Of a DNA stretch of 64,000 nt, positions 16,679 through 25,468 are shown piece after piece. The DNA is from Chryseobacterium cucumeris (GTDB lineage Bacteria > Bacteroidota > Bacteroidia > Flavobacteriales > Weeksellaceae). The stretch lies in the NCBI RefSeq assembly GCF_001593385.1, contig NZ_LUVZ01000045.1, positions 186,001-250,000 of the forward strand. The letters are read 5' to 3'. The position numbers and the translations under genes are program-made. Under the pieces are notes generated by a model. It worked only from the letters and a program-made list of their open reading frames with translations, ran no database searches and was not told the origin of the DNA. The first letter of the stretch is position 1. Each line of letters opens with the position of its first letter.

Positions 16679-17968
16679 CTAATCTTCCAGGTTATATTGT
16701 TTTATTTTTCTGTATAAAGTTCTTTGGGAGATTCCCAACTCATCTGCAGCTCTGTTCCTACGTCCTTTATGCTTCTCCAAGGCCTTGATAATCAAATCTT
16801 TTTCATTGTTCTGAAGAGAAAGAGATTCTGGTCTGTTTTCCTCAATTTCGATATCTTCAATATCTTCATAACTATCATCAGGACTAGAAATAATTGTTGG
16901 AGTCTGAACTGCCGGAGTATCGTTATTATTATCAAAATATAACAAAGATCCGGAATTCACCTGCGGCTGACTTTCAGGGGTATAAATCCTGTTGATCAGG
17001 TTTTTCTCATGGTTGCTCAGATCTGCTGTTCCTCTGTTCTTGATCAGTTCCGAAGTTAAGGATTTTAAATCATTAATATCATTCCTCATATCGAACAGAA
17101 TTTTATACATGATCTCTCTTTCACTTCCGAAATCATTTTGTTTTGGAGTGCTTTGCGTATTGACCACCATTGGAAGATGGGTTTCCATAGGAATATACTC
17201 GGCAAGCTTCTCAGCAGTGATATTTCTGTTTCTTTCCACAACGGTCATCTGCTCTACTAAATTTCGTAGCTGGCGGACATTTCCCGGGAAAGAATAACTT
17301 TCTATATAATGAACAGCACTCTGCTCCAGCTCCAGTTCCGGCATTCTGTATTTTTCTGCAAAGTCAATTGCAAATTTCCTGAACAGCAAATGAATGTCTC
17401 CTTTTCTTTCTCTCAAAGGTGGCATATCAATCTGAACAGTATTCAAACGATAATACAAATCCTCACGGAATCTTCCATCGTGGATAGCTTTCATCATATT
17501 AACGTTGGTAGCTGCGACAATTCTCACATTGGTTTTCTGCACTTGTGAAGAACCTACTTTCATAAATTCACCACTTTCCAGCACTCTTAAAAGACGAACC
17601 TGAGTTTGTAGAGGAAGTTCTCCTACCTCATCCAAAAAGATGGTTCCGCCGTCTGCTACTTCAAAATATCCTTTTCTTGTAGCTGTAGCTCCTGTAAAAG
17701 CTCCTTTTTCGTGTCCGAATAATTCTGAATCTATGGTTCCTTCCGGAATGGCTCCACAGTTTACAACGATATAAGGCTGATGTTTTCTTCTGGATTCTGA
17801 ATGAATGATTTTCGGAATAAATTCTTTCCCTACCCCACTTTCTCCAATCACAAGTACAGAGATATCTGTAGGTGCAACCTGGATAGATTTTTCGAGGGCA
17901 CGGTTAAGTGCAGGAAAGTTTCCGATAATTCCGAAACGGTTTTTTATGTTTTGTAGCTCGTTGCTCAT
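16679..17968 (-). CDS. Sigma-54-dependent transcriptional activator
   Basis: The 429-residue protein starts almost directly with the AAA+ domain: Walker A GESGVGKE at about 43-50, the sigma-54 contact loop GAFTGA at about 90-95, and Walker B GGTIFLDEVGELP. It ends in a Fis-type helix-turn-helix (KHKGRRNRAADELGISQRTLYRKIKQYNL). No receiver, GAF or PAS sensor domain is present, so activity must be controlled by partners or expression. It lies in one leftward cluster with miaB, lptE and the acidic protein. Confidence 0.95.
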   Translation of the reverse strand: MSNELQNIKNRFGIIGNFPALNRALEKSIQVAPTDISVLVIGESGVGKEFIPKIIHSESRRKHQPYIVVNCGAIPEGTIDSELFGHEKGAFTGATATRKGYFEVADGGTIFLDEVGELPLQTQVRLLRVLESGEFMKVGSSQVQKTNVRIVAATNVNMMKAIHDGRFREDLYYRLNTVQIDMPPLRERKGDIHLLFRKFAIDFAEKYRMPELELEQSAVHYIESYSFPGNVRQLRNLVEQMTVVERNRNITAEKLAEYIPMETHLPMVVNTQSTPKQNDFGSEREIMYKILFDMRNDINDLKSLTSELIKNRGTADLSNHEKNLINRIYTPESQPQVNSGSLLYFDNNNDTPAVQTPTIISSPDDSYEDIEDIEIEENRPESLSLQNNEKDLIIKALEKHKGRRNRAADELGISQRTLYRKIKQYNLED

Positions 17969-18004
17969 AAGTAAATTTTTGATTATTGACTGAATGTTAA
18001 TCTT

Positions 18005-18802
18005 CTACAGCTCTTCAATCTGTTGTCTGTAGACTTTGTTAAAGTGATGAGTGTAGACATCTTTCATGGTCTTCCCTTCATCATACGTTTGTAAGGCTAA
18101 CATTTTTAAATCCAAATAATCTTTGTTTCTGATCTTAGAAACTTTACTTTTAAAGTATATATTCTCAGCAAAGTCGTACTCTTTGCTTTGTTTTTCAAAA
18201 TTTTCCAGGGCTCTGTCGTATCTTCCCAGCTCGAAATAGGTAACTCCCAGCTGATAATGATCGAACATTCCCTTCACATAACCTCTGGTAGCCAGAAGCC
18301 TTTCTATAATCCCTGCTGCTTTTTCTTTCTGTCCTAAAGCACTGTAGGACAAAGCTCTTACTACGTCCAGGTTATAGTCTCCGTTCTGAGATCTTCCTAA
18401 ATCTCCGGGCTCATATTTTTTTAACCCTTCTAAATCCTGAATTGCCCCTTTATAGTCTCTCAAAAACTGAAACTTTGTCCAGCCTCTGTAACCAAGGTGC
18501 ATTTTAGGGTCTAAAGCAACTGCTTTATCTATTAGAATCTTCCAGGTTATGAAGTCCCCGTTTTTAAGATATGGAACTGCTTTTTCCATATAAGCATAGG
18601 AAAAATCGGGACACAATTCAATGTCTTTATCGAAAGCTTCCTGAGATTCTGCTAGACCTTGTAAATCTGAAGCCCAGTTGTATAACTCACACGCCTTTTT
18701 ACAGTTCTCACCCTCTACTGCATTACAGTTGACCTGTGCAATAGTATTGGTGTAAACGATAAGTAACAAAAAGCTAAGGTAATACCTCTGAAACTTTTCC
18801 AT
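18005..18802 (-). CDS. Secreted TPR-repeat protein
   Basis: The 265-residue protein has a signal sequence (YYLSFLLLIVYTNTIAQ) and several TPR-like helix pairs through the mature part (AYMEKAVPYLKNGDFITWKILIDKA; VRALSYSALGQKEKAAGIIERLL; LGVTYFELGRYDRALENFEKQ). Two Cys pairs lie near the start (CNAVEGENCKKAC). It is probably periplasmic. It precedes the sigma-54 activator by 36 bases. No specific function can be assigned. Confidence 0.75.
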   Translation of the reverse strand: MEKFQRYYLSFLLLIVYTNTIAQVNCNAVEGENCKKACELYNWASDLQGLAESQEAFDKDIELCPDFSYAYMEKAVPYLKNGDFITWKILIDKAVALDPKMHLGYRGWTKFQFLRDYKGAIQDLEGLKKYEPGDLGRSQNGDYNLDVVRALSYSALGQKEKAAGIIERLLATRGYVKGMFDHYQLGVTYFELGRYDRALENFEKQSKEYDFAENIYFKSKVSKIRNKDYLDLKMLALQTYDEGKTMKDVYTHHFNKVYRQQIEEL

Positions 18803-19005
18803 TTTTAATTTTATAGGTTGAATAATGATAGTAAACTACTTTTAAACCTTCTATCTCTTTCAGACCTGGGCTCATATACCATAATCTGAACAGTACTGTC
18901 TTTCCTTCACAATTTACTAAAAATCTTACGGTAATATACCCGTTGATCTTTTTTTAAGAATATATATTTTCTTTTTTTAAGTTTTTCAGTGATGGTAACT
19001 TAATT

Positions 19006-20451
19006 TTATTCTACTGTCCTCCCTAAAAGCGTGCCTTGCGTATTATCATACACAAAAACGTTCACAATGTCACCTATTTTCTGTCCTTCCAGTTTATCGA
19101 AGACACATACCGCATTCTGAGAGTTTCTTCCTTTCCACTGATTTTTGTTCTTCTTGGAAATTCCTTCGATAAGGATCTGGTGCTCTCTTCCTACATAAGA
19201 TTTCATTCTTTGTTTTGAAAGCTCACCCTGAAGGGCAATAACCTCAGCAAGACGTCTTTGTTTTACATCAGCCGGAATATTATCTTCCATTTTCTTGTGC
19301 GCCGGTGTTCCCGGTCTTTCTGAGTAGGCAAACATATAACCGTAGTCATATTCTACTTCTCTCATAAGACTTAAAGTATCCTGGTGATCCTCTTCTGTTT
19401 CATTACAGAATCCAACGATCATATCCTGAGAGAATGCGACTTCCGGAACAATTTCTTTTGCTTTTCTGATCAGATCAAGATATTCTTCACGGGTATGCTG
19501 TCTGTTCATCGCTTCCAGCATATTATTGCTTCCGCTTTGTACAGGAAGGTGAACATATTTACAGATGTTGTGATGCTTTGCCATCATTTTGAATACATCC
19601 AGACTCATATCCTGAGGATTTGAAGTAGAGAATCTGATTCTCAGCTCCGGAACGGCTTTAGCCACTAAATCAAGAAGCTGAGCAAAATTAACGGCTGTTG
19701 CTTTCTGCATTTCAGAAGCTTTGGCAAAGTCTTTTTTAGGACCGCCTCCATACCAAAGGTAAGAGTCTACGTTTTGGCCTAAAAGGGTGATTTCTTTATA
19801 TCCGTTATTGGCAAGATCTTTACATTCTTCAATAATAGAGTGCGGATCACGGCTTCTTTCTCTTCCTCTGGTAAAAGGAACCACACAGAATGTACACATA
19901 TTATCACAACCTCTTGTAATGGTAACAAATGCGGTAACACCGTTTCCACCTAAACGAACAGGATTGATATCGGCATAAGTCTCTTCTTTGGAAAGAATAA
20001 CGTTGATGGCATCTCTTCCATCATCAGTTTCTTTTAAAAGGTTCGGTAAGTCTCTGTACGCATCCGGACCTACAACAAGGTCAACCAACTGCTCCTCTTC
20101 CAAGAACTTGGTTTTCAATCTTTCTGCCATACATCCTAGTACACCAACCGTCATATTCGGTCTTTCTTTTTTCAGATTTTTAAACTGAGAAAGACGCATT
20201 CTTACAGTCTGTTCTGCTTTTTCACGGATGGAACATGTATTTAAAAGAATCAGGTCTGCTTCTTCAACTTTCATCGTTGTATTATAGCCCTGTTCATTAA
20301 GAATGGATGCAACAATCTCAGAGTCAGAGAAGTTCATCTGACAACCATAGCTTTCTAAAAACAGTTTTTTAGAGTTCTCCGGTTTTTCTGCAATAGCAAA
20401 AGCTTCGCCCTGTTTTGTTTCGTCTATATATTTTTCCTGCACGATAATCAA
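19006..20451 (-). CDS. miaB: tRNA-2-methylthio-N6-dimethylallyladenosine synthase MiaB
   Basis: A 481-residue radical-SAM methylthiotransferase. The N-terminal cluster cysteines are in YGCQMNF, NTCSIREKAE and VLGCMAERL, and the radical-SAM motif is CDNMCTFCVVPFTRGRERSR. A TRAM domain ends the protein (IGDIVNVFVYDNTQGTLLGR). It adds the 2-methylthio group to i6A37 of UNN-decoding tRNAs. There is no ATG near the start; TTG at 20451 or GTG at 20442 are the candidates. MiaE, which hydroxylates the MiaB product, is encoded at 48.2 kb. Confidence 0.96.
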   Translation of the reverse strand: MIIVQEKYIDETKQGEAFAIAEKPENSKKLFLESYGCQMNFSDSEIVASILNEQGYNTTMKVEEADLILLNTCSIREKAEQTVRMRLSQFKNLKKERPNMTVGVLGCMAERLKTKFLEEEQLVDLVVGPDAYRDLPNLLKETDDGRDAINVILSKEETYADINPVRLGGNGVTAFVTITRGCDNMCTFCVVPFTRGRERSRDPHSIIEECKDLANNGYKEITLLGQNVDSYLWYGGGPKKDFAKASEMQKATAVNFAQLLDLVAKAVPELRIRFSTSNPQDMSLDVFKMMAKHHNICKYVHLPVQSGSNNMLEAMNRQHTREEYLDLIRKAKEIVPEVAFSQDMIVGFCNETEEDHQDTLSLMREVEYDYGYMFAYSERPGTPAHKKMEDNIPADVKQRRLAEVIALQGELSKQRMKSYVGREHQILIEGISKKNKNQWKGRNSQNAVCVFDKLEGQKIGDIVNVFVYDNTQGTLLGRTVE

Positions 20452-20491
20452 TTTAAGGTCCGTAATTTAAAATTACGAACGAATAAGTTTG

Positions 20492-20499
20492 CAAAGATA
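20492..20499 (-). promoter_or_regulatory. -7 promoter box for miaB
   Basis: TATCTTTG on the minus strand matches TAnnTTTG and ends about 40 bases before the miaB start. No clear -33 TTG is visible. Confidence 0.5.
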
Positions 20500-20527
20500 C
20501 AAAATATTGTGACAGAATGTCAGGAGA

Positions 20528-21313
20528 TTATCTGTATCTGTTATCATGGAAATTTTGATCCATTATTTTATCCTGATCTTCCAACTCTCTCTGTAGATCA
20601 AATTGTTGAAAAATTGGTTGAGTAATTTTAGCTCTAATTGGAATATTATTAAATGTAGCAGGATTCCATTTTCCTTTTATTCTAGACAGACTATTGATGA
20701 TATCTTTCTTTTCATAGTCAAAAAAATCACCTTCAATCTTGAAATCCTCCATTTCGCCATTCTCATTGACAACAAATGTCAACAAAGCTCTTTTGTCTTC
20801 GTTTTTCTTTACGAATCTTTCAAAAATAGACTTAACCTCAAATCCAAAAGCTTTTATTCCTTTTTTAAAAGTTGGGCCTTTCTTTTCATTTTTGCTTGGA
20901 TCATCTTTGGAATTAACTAAATAAAAAGGATTTATTTCAAATTTGGCAATGGCTCCAATAAACTTTCCGTTTACTTTTGCCGGCATCCATTTTTTGAGAT
21001 GGGGAATAATTTTACGGCTGAAATCAAATGCGCATTTATTTTTTTGAATTTCTAAAGTATCAAAATCTTTAACATAATTGATCGTTGAGTTTTCATGCAC
21101 AAGAATCTGTACATTATACCGTTCTTCGCTTTTTTCGCAAGGCAACAACTTTTTCTCTTTAACAACCATTACCATCTCCTTAGTTAATTGATTTACACCT
21201 CCAACGTAAAAATCTTGGCCATAAGGATATTTATCCAAAACTTCATTTTGAGCAAAAATTAATTTTGTTGCAAAGAAAGTAATAAACAACAAAATTTTTT
21301 TAATCATGGTCAT
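20528..21313 (-). CDS. Secreted protein with TonB-C-like domains
   Basis: The 261-residue protein has a signal peptide (KKILLFITFFATKLIFAQ). Two segments look like TonB C-terminal folds: FSRKIIPHLKKWMPAKVNGKF, and ALLTFVVNENGEMEDFKIEGDF followed by LSRIKGKWNPATFNNIPIRAKIT. There is no N-terminal membrane anchor or Pro-rich linker, so it is not a classical TonB energiser. The start could be the first Met or the third codon. The neighbour at 21.4 kb is a shorter relative. Confidence 0.7.
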   Translation of the reverse strand: MTMIKKILLFITFFATKLIFAQNEVLDKYPYGQDFYVGGVNQLTKEMVMVVKEKKLLPCEKSEERYNVQILVHENSTINYVKDFDTLEIQKNKCAFDFSRKIIPHLKKWMPAKVNGKFIGAIAKFEINPFYLVNSKDDPSKNEKKGPTFKKGIKAFGFEVKSIFERFVKKNEDKRALLTFVVNENGEMEDFKIEGDFFDYEKKDIINSLSRIKGKWNPATFNNIPIRAKITQPIFQQFDLQRELEDQDKIMDQNFHDNRYR

Positions 21314-21402
21314 GTTTCATCTTATTTCTTTTTTCAGATCTTAATTGATCTCTTCACTAAATATCTCCCTGTGTTTAAATTTTGAAAAGAAAACCTTTGC
21401 AT

Positions 21403-21885
21403 CTAATCAATATCCACAGACATTGAAGAGAAGTTCATTTTAACCTTGATCTGTGAAGCTACAGGCTGCCCGCCACAAGAGGCCGGAGTCCAGTTTTTCT
21501 TGATTCTTCTTACTACATATTGCATATCGTCAAAAAAAACTTCACTGTTCTGTACTTTAGGCATTCCTTTCACATCTACTACTTTTCCTTTAGCATCAAG
21601 CACTAAGGTAAATGTAAAATCTCCAGTCAAAGCATAGAAATCTGAATTCAGATATGCATACATATATTTGTTGAGAATTTCTTTATAGGCCGCGACACCT
21701 CCTTCGAAAGCAGCAGGTTTAAAATCATTACATTTTACAGCCACCTGCATAAAAGGTTCTTTGATATCTATTTTCAGAACATTTTTATTGCTTTCCCTGA
21801 TAAAAGAATCATCACGGTCTTCCTGATCCTGCGCCAATGAAAAATTCATTACACATAAGGCTAAAAATAAAAATATCGTTCTCAT
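21403..21885 (-). CDS. Small secreted protein with TonB-C-like domain
   Basis: A 160-residue protein with a signal peptide (MRTIFLFLALCVMNFSLAQ). A TonB-C-like segment at about 90-155 reads FTFTLVLDAKGKVVDVKGMPKV followed by RRIKKNWTPASCGGQPVASQIKVKMNF. It resembles the second half of the protein encoded 89 bases downstream, suggesting duplication. A single Cys pair may form a disulfide. Function unknown. Confidence 0.7.
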   Translation of the reverse strand: MRTIFLFLALCVMNFSLAQDQEDRDDSFIRESNKNVLKIDIKEPFMQVAVKCNDFKPAAFEGGVAAYKEILNKYMYAYLNSDFYALTGDFTFTLVLDAKGKVVDVKGMPKVQNSEVFFDDMQYVVRRIKKNWTPASCGGQPVASQIKVKMNFSSMSVDID

Positions 21886-21943
21886 AATTTTGTATACTAA
21901 ATAATAGACAAAGGTAAATATTTAGCTTATTTATAAACAATAA

Positions 21944-21968
21944 AAACTTCACGCAAAGCATGAAGTTT
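21944..21968 (-). terminator. Intrinsic terminator of poxB
   Basis: Stem AAACTTCA/TGAAGTTT with a 9-nt loop, followed on the minus strand by a T-run, lies 56 bases after the poxB stop. Confidence 0.65.
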
Positions 21969-22023
21969 CAGAATTTAAATATTGCGAATTCAATACGAGT
22001 TTTGAATTCATTATTTTTTAATC

Positions 22024-23757
22024 TTACAGTAACCCTTTAATGTGTTTATAATTACTTTTTACGGTTTCAAAAACCTCATCCATTTTACCTCCAAGCATCA
22101 GCTGGGCCATAGACTTTGTCATTCCCATAATCTGATCAAATTCAATCTTAGGAGGAAGGGCCAGTGCATTAGGATTGGTGAAAATATTCAGAAGATAAGG
22201 TCCGTTGTGATCCAGACATTCTTTGATGGCACTTTCTACTTCTTCGGGAAGATGAACATTTTTTCCCGGATAGCCCATCGCATGTGCTAACATGGCAAAA
22301 TCCGGGTTAATCATATCGGTTTCATTATCTGGCATCCCGCCAACTTCCATTTCCAGTTTTACCATTCCCAACGTTCTGTTGTTGAAAACAATTAGTTTCA
22401 CAGGGAGTTTATACTGAAAAATAGTAGCCATATCCCCTAAAAGCATGGATAGTCCACCGTCTCCACATAGAGCAATTACCTGTTTCTCAGGATGCGCTAA
22501 AGCTGCTCCGATAGCCATTGGCATTGCGTTAGCCATTGATCCATGATTGAATGAACCCAGCATTTTCCTTTCGCCTGTTCCTGTAATAAATCTTGCTCCC
22601 CATACACAGCACATTCCGGTGTCTACCGTAAAAATAGCATCATGCTTAGCAAGTTTGTCTAAAGTATGGGCCACATATTCCGGCTGAATAGCATTCTCTT
22701 TTCCAGAATCTTTCACATACTCCAACTGGCTTTCTTTCACTTTATCATAAAATGCCAGCTGCTCGTTCAGGAAATTAACATCAGTTTTTTCGTCAAGTAA
22801 CGGCAATAATGCTTTGATGGTTTCTTTGACATCCCCGGCAAGTCCTAGCTCGAGTTTTGCTCTTCTTCCCAATCTTTCAGGACTTTCATCAATCTGGACG
22901 ATTTTATTTTTTACAGGCATGAATTTCTGATAAGGAAAATCCGTCCCCAGAAGAATGACGAGATCAGCTTCATGCATGGCGTGATAGGCTGAAGGAAATC
23001 CTAACAGACCTGTAAGTCCCACTTCATTTGGATTATTGGGCTGAATAGCCATTTTCCCCCTAAATGAATATCCTACGGGCGCTTTTAACAGATTGGACAA
23101 AGCAACCACTTCATCACGGGCTTCAGCAGCGCCTATTCCGCAATAGATTGTTACTTTTTTACTATTATTTATCAGTGTTGACAAGCTTTTCAACTCCTCA
23201 TCCGAAGGTCTTATGACAGGATTTGTTTTAAAGATTTGAGTGGAAGTAGAGCCTTCTTCGGCATCTAATTCAGAAACATCTCCCGGAAGACCTATCACCG
23301 CAACTCCTTTTTTGGAAATTGCATGTTGGATAGCAGTCTGTACAGTTCTCTGTACCTGCTCTGGCCGGGTAATCATTTGATTATAGTAACTACAGTCGTC
23401 AAACAGTTTTATCGTATTGGTTTCCTGAAAGTAATCCATGCCCATTTCATCACTGGGAATGGTGGAAGCAATGACCAGCATTGGAACATGAGAGCGATGA
23501 GCTTCATAAACTCCATTGATCAGATGAACGTGTCCGGGACCACAGCTTCCGGCACATACAGCTAACCCATCAAGCTCCGCCTCTGCAGCGGCAGCATAAG
23601 CTCCTACTTCTTCATGTCTTACATGAATCCATTGGATACTGCTTTTTTTGACTGCAATATTCAGATGATTAAGACTGTCGCCTGTTACAGCATAAATTCT
23701 TTTCACATTGGCATTTTCGAGCATTTCAACAATCTGCTCTGCGATGTTTTTTGCCAT
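22024..23757 (-). CDS. poxB: Pyruvate:quinone oxidoreductase PoxB-like, ThDP-dependent
   Basis: The 577-residue enzyme aligns along its length with E. coli PoxB: AGSCGPGHVHLINGVYEAHRSHVP, YFQETNTIKLF, the catalytic Glu in WIHVRHEEVGAYAAAAEA, SFNHGSMANAMP, and the ThDP/Mg motif CGDGGLSMLLGD with NN about 26 residues on (IVFNNRTLG). The C-terminus (LMLGGKMDEVFETVKSNYKH) resembles the lipid-binding peptide of PoxB. It would oxidise pyruvate to acetate and CO2 and pass electrons to the quinone pool. ATG 23757 is preferred over the longer frame because the family starts near MAKNIAEQI. Confidence 0.88.
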   Translation of the reverse strand: MAKNIAEQIVEMLENANVKRIYAVTGDSLNHLNIAVKKSSIQWIHVRHEEVGAYAAAAEAELDGLAVCAGSCGPGHVHLINGVYEAHRSHVPMLVIASTIPSDEMGMDYFQETNTIKLFDDCSYYNQMITRPEQVQRTVQTAIQHAISKKGVAVIGLPGDVSELDAEEGSTSTQIFKTNPVIRPSDEELKSLSTLINNSKKVTIYCGIGAAEARDEVVALSNLLKAPVGYSFRGKMAIQPNNPNEVGLTGLLGFPSAYHAMHEADLVILLGTDFPYQKFMPVKNKIVQIDESPERLGRRAKLELGLAGDVKETIKALLPLLDEKTDVNFLNEQLAFYDKVKESQLEYVKDSGKENAIQPEYVAHTLDKLAKHDAIFTVDTGMCCVWGARFITGTGERKMLGSFNHGSMANAMPMAIGAALAHPEKQVIALCGDGGLSMLLGDMATIFQYKLPVKLIVFNNRTLGMVKLEMEVGGMPDNETDMINPDFAMLAHAMGYPGKNVHLPEEVESAIKECLDHNGPYLLNIFTNPNALALPPKIEFDQIMGMTKSMAQLMLGGKMDEVFETVKSNYKHIKGLL

Positions 23758-23910
23758 AATTACTCTGTTTTGGTGATTGTTTTTAGATGAAAATAGTATT
23801 TGAGAAGAAGAAAATCTTCCTATCTCTATCAAATTTAACGAATAAAGTTGAGACTCTATCCCTAACGCAATGTTAAAAACTTGTAATTTAATTTTGATTT
23901 TTTTCTATTC

Positions 23911-23943
23911 AAACCTCACGGGTTTTCAAAACCCGTGAGGTTT
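23911..23943. repeat. Perfect 33-bp palindrome, REP-like
   Basis: Arms AAACCTCACGGGTTTT and AAAACCCGTGAGGTTT (16 bp each) flank a single C, in the intergenic space between poxB and lysA. Palindromes of this kind recur between genes in Flavobacteriia. A separate lysA terminator lies just beside it, so termination is probably not its only explanation. Confidence 0.75.
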
Positions 23944-23962
23944 AATATTCCGCTGTAAAACA

Positions 23963-23989
23963 AAACAGCCACCTAAAAGGCGGCTGTTT
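23963..23989 (-). terminator. Terminator of lysA
   Basis: Stem AAACAGCC/GGCTGTTT with inner partial pairing, followed on the minus strand by TTGTTTTA, lies 17 bases past the lysA stop codon. Confidence 0.65.
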
Positions 23990-24005
23990 ATATTATATGT
24001 GGATT

Positions 24006-25208
24006 TTACATCACTATTTCAATCTGATTTCTCAACAGATCTTCAAACTCATCTCTTTTACGGATCAAATGAGCTTTTCCGTCTAAGAACAATACTTCAG
24101 CCGGTTTTAATCTTGAGTTGAAGTTTGAACTCATTTCAAAACCATACGCTCCTGCATTGTGGAAAGCAAGGATATCTCCTTCTCTTACTTCATTCAGTTT
24201 TCTGTCCCATGCAAAAGTATCGGTTTCGCAAATATTTCCTACAACAGTATAAATTCTCTCTGCTCCTTTTGGGTTAGAAAGGTTCTCAATCATGTGATAA
24301 GAATCATAGAACATCGGACGGATCAAATGATTAAATCCGGAGTTCACTCCAACAAAAACAGTAGCCGTTGTCTGTTTAATTACATTAGCTTTCACCAATA
24401 AATATCCGCTTTTCCCAACTAAGAATTTCCCAGGCTCAAACCATAATTCGAATTTTTTTCCTGTAGATTTTGAAAATTCAGAAATTACTTTCTCTACTTT
24501 TTTACCTAATGTTCTCACATCAGTTTCTTCTTCACTGTCCTGATAAGGGATCTTGAAACCACTTCCCATATCCAGATATTTCAGATTCGGGAAATGCTCA
24601 GAAAGCTCCAGCATAATCTCCAATGCCTGAAGAAATACGTCCGGATCTTTAATTTCGCTTCCCGTATGCATGTGAAGTCCTTCAACATTCAGGTTGGTAC
24701 TTTTCATCACTCTTTCAATGTGACGAACCTGGTGAATGGAAATCCCGAATTTACTATCGATATGCCCCGTTGAGATTTTATAATTACCCCCAGCAAAAAT
24801 ATGTGGGTTGATTCTTACTAAAATAGGATAAGTGTTCCCGTATTTATTCCCGAATTGCTCAAGAATAGAAATGTTATCAATGTTAATATGAACTCCAAAA
24901 GTCATTGCTTCTTCTATTTCGGCCAGGTCAACACAATTGGGAGTAAACAATATCTTTTCTTTCGAAAATCCTGCCTTCAACCCTAGTTTAACCTCGTTAA
25001 TAGATACACAATCCAAAGATGCACCCAGGTTCTTGACATATTTAAGAATATTGATATTCGTTAAAGCCTTCGCTGCGTAGAAGAACTTCGTATGTTTTAA
25101 AAATGAAGAGGTAAGTTTTTCATATTGAATTTTGATGGACTCCGCATCATAAACGTACACTGGTGTGCCAAACTCATTGGCAATCTTTAATAATTCTTTT
25201 GAATTCAT
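24006..25208 (-). CDS. lysA: Diaminopimelate decarboxylase LysA
   Basis: A 400-residue fold-III PLP enzyme. The PLP lysine is K47 in FYAAKALTN, the Gly-rich phosphate loop region is YLDMGSGFKIPY, and the active-site Cys is in GNICETDTFAWD. It decarboxylates meso-diaminopimelate to lysine, the last step of lysine synthesis. It stands alone, without other dap genes. An intrinsic terminator ends 16 bases before the ATG and a 23-codon Lys-rich ORF lies just upstream of it, an arrangement expected for transcription attenuation by a leader peptide. Confidence 0.96.
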   Translation of the reverse strand: MNSKELLKIANEFGTPVYVYDAESIKIQYEKLTSSFLKHTKFFYAAKALTNINILKYVKNLGASLDCVSINEVKLGLKAGFSKEKILFTPNCVDLAEIEEAMTFGVHINIDNISILEQFGNKYGNTYPILVRINPHIFAGGNYKISTGHIDSKFGISIHQVRHIERVMKSTNLNVEGLHMHTGSEIKDPDVFLQALEIMLELSEHFPNLKYLDMGSGFKIPYQDSEEETDVRTLGKKVEKVISEFSKSTGKKFELWFEPGKFLVGKSGYLLVKANVIKQTTATVFVGVNSGFNHLIRPMFYDSYHMIENLSNPKGAERIYTVVGNICETDTFAWDRKLNEVREGDILAFHNAGAYGFEMSSNFNSRLKPAEVLFLDGKAHLIRKRDEFEDLLRNQIEIVM

Positions 25209-25224
25209 AATTTCATTTTAACAT

Positions 25225-25258
25225 AAAAAAAGGCAGATTCTTCAGAAAAGAGCCTGCC
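25225..25258 (-). terminator. Attenuator-like intrinsic terminator before lysA
   Basis: On the minus strand a 27-nt hairpin (GGCAG/CTGCC base, one G-U, one mismatch, then TCTT/AAGA, short loop) is followed directly by seven T residues. It sits 16 bases before the lysA ATG. Its 5' arm contains CTCTTTT (25252-25246), complementary to AAAAGAG (25292-25286) that begins in the leader stop codon; that pairing would disrupt the hairpin. Confidence 0.75.
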
Positions 25259-25290
25259 ACATTGATTATTTTTTATGCAAGACAACTCTT

Positions 25291-25362
25291 TTAAATATTC
25301 CAAACCTTAGAGAACTTTACAGCTCCCTTTTTTCCAGTTTTATTTTGTTTAAAATTTTGCAT
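25291..25362 (-). CDS. Putative lysine-rich leader peptide of lysA
   Basis: A 23-codon ORF (ATG 25362, TAA ending 25291) encodes a peptide beginning MQNFKQNKTGKK, with Lys at 5, 8, 11, 12, 16 and 19 (three AAA, three AAG codons). It starts about 20 bases after a TATTTTTG box and its stop overlaps the segment able to form an antiterminator. Lysine is common in AT-rich chance ORFs, so the call rests on the combined arrangement rather than on composition alone. No homologue search was possible. Confidence 0.55.
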   Translation of the reverse strand: MQNFKQNKTGKKGAVKFSKVWNI

Positions 25363-25381
25363 TGCTTGTATTTATTTTTTG

Positions 25382-25389
25382 CAAAAATA
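25382..25389 (-). promoter_or_regulatory. -7 promoter box for the lysA leader transcript
   Basis: TATTTTTG on the minus strand fits TAnnTTTG and lies 19 bases before the leader ATG. It places the leader ORF and terminator in the lysA 5' untranslated region. The -33 element is weak. Confidence 0.55.
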
Positions 25390-25468
25390 CTATTTATTTT
25401 TTACTTTTTGAAAATTGATTGTACAACCATTGTCTTCAGAAGACAACTTGTAACGTATAGACACTCTT

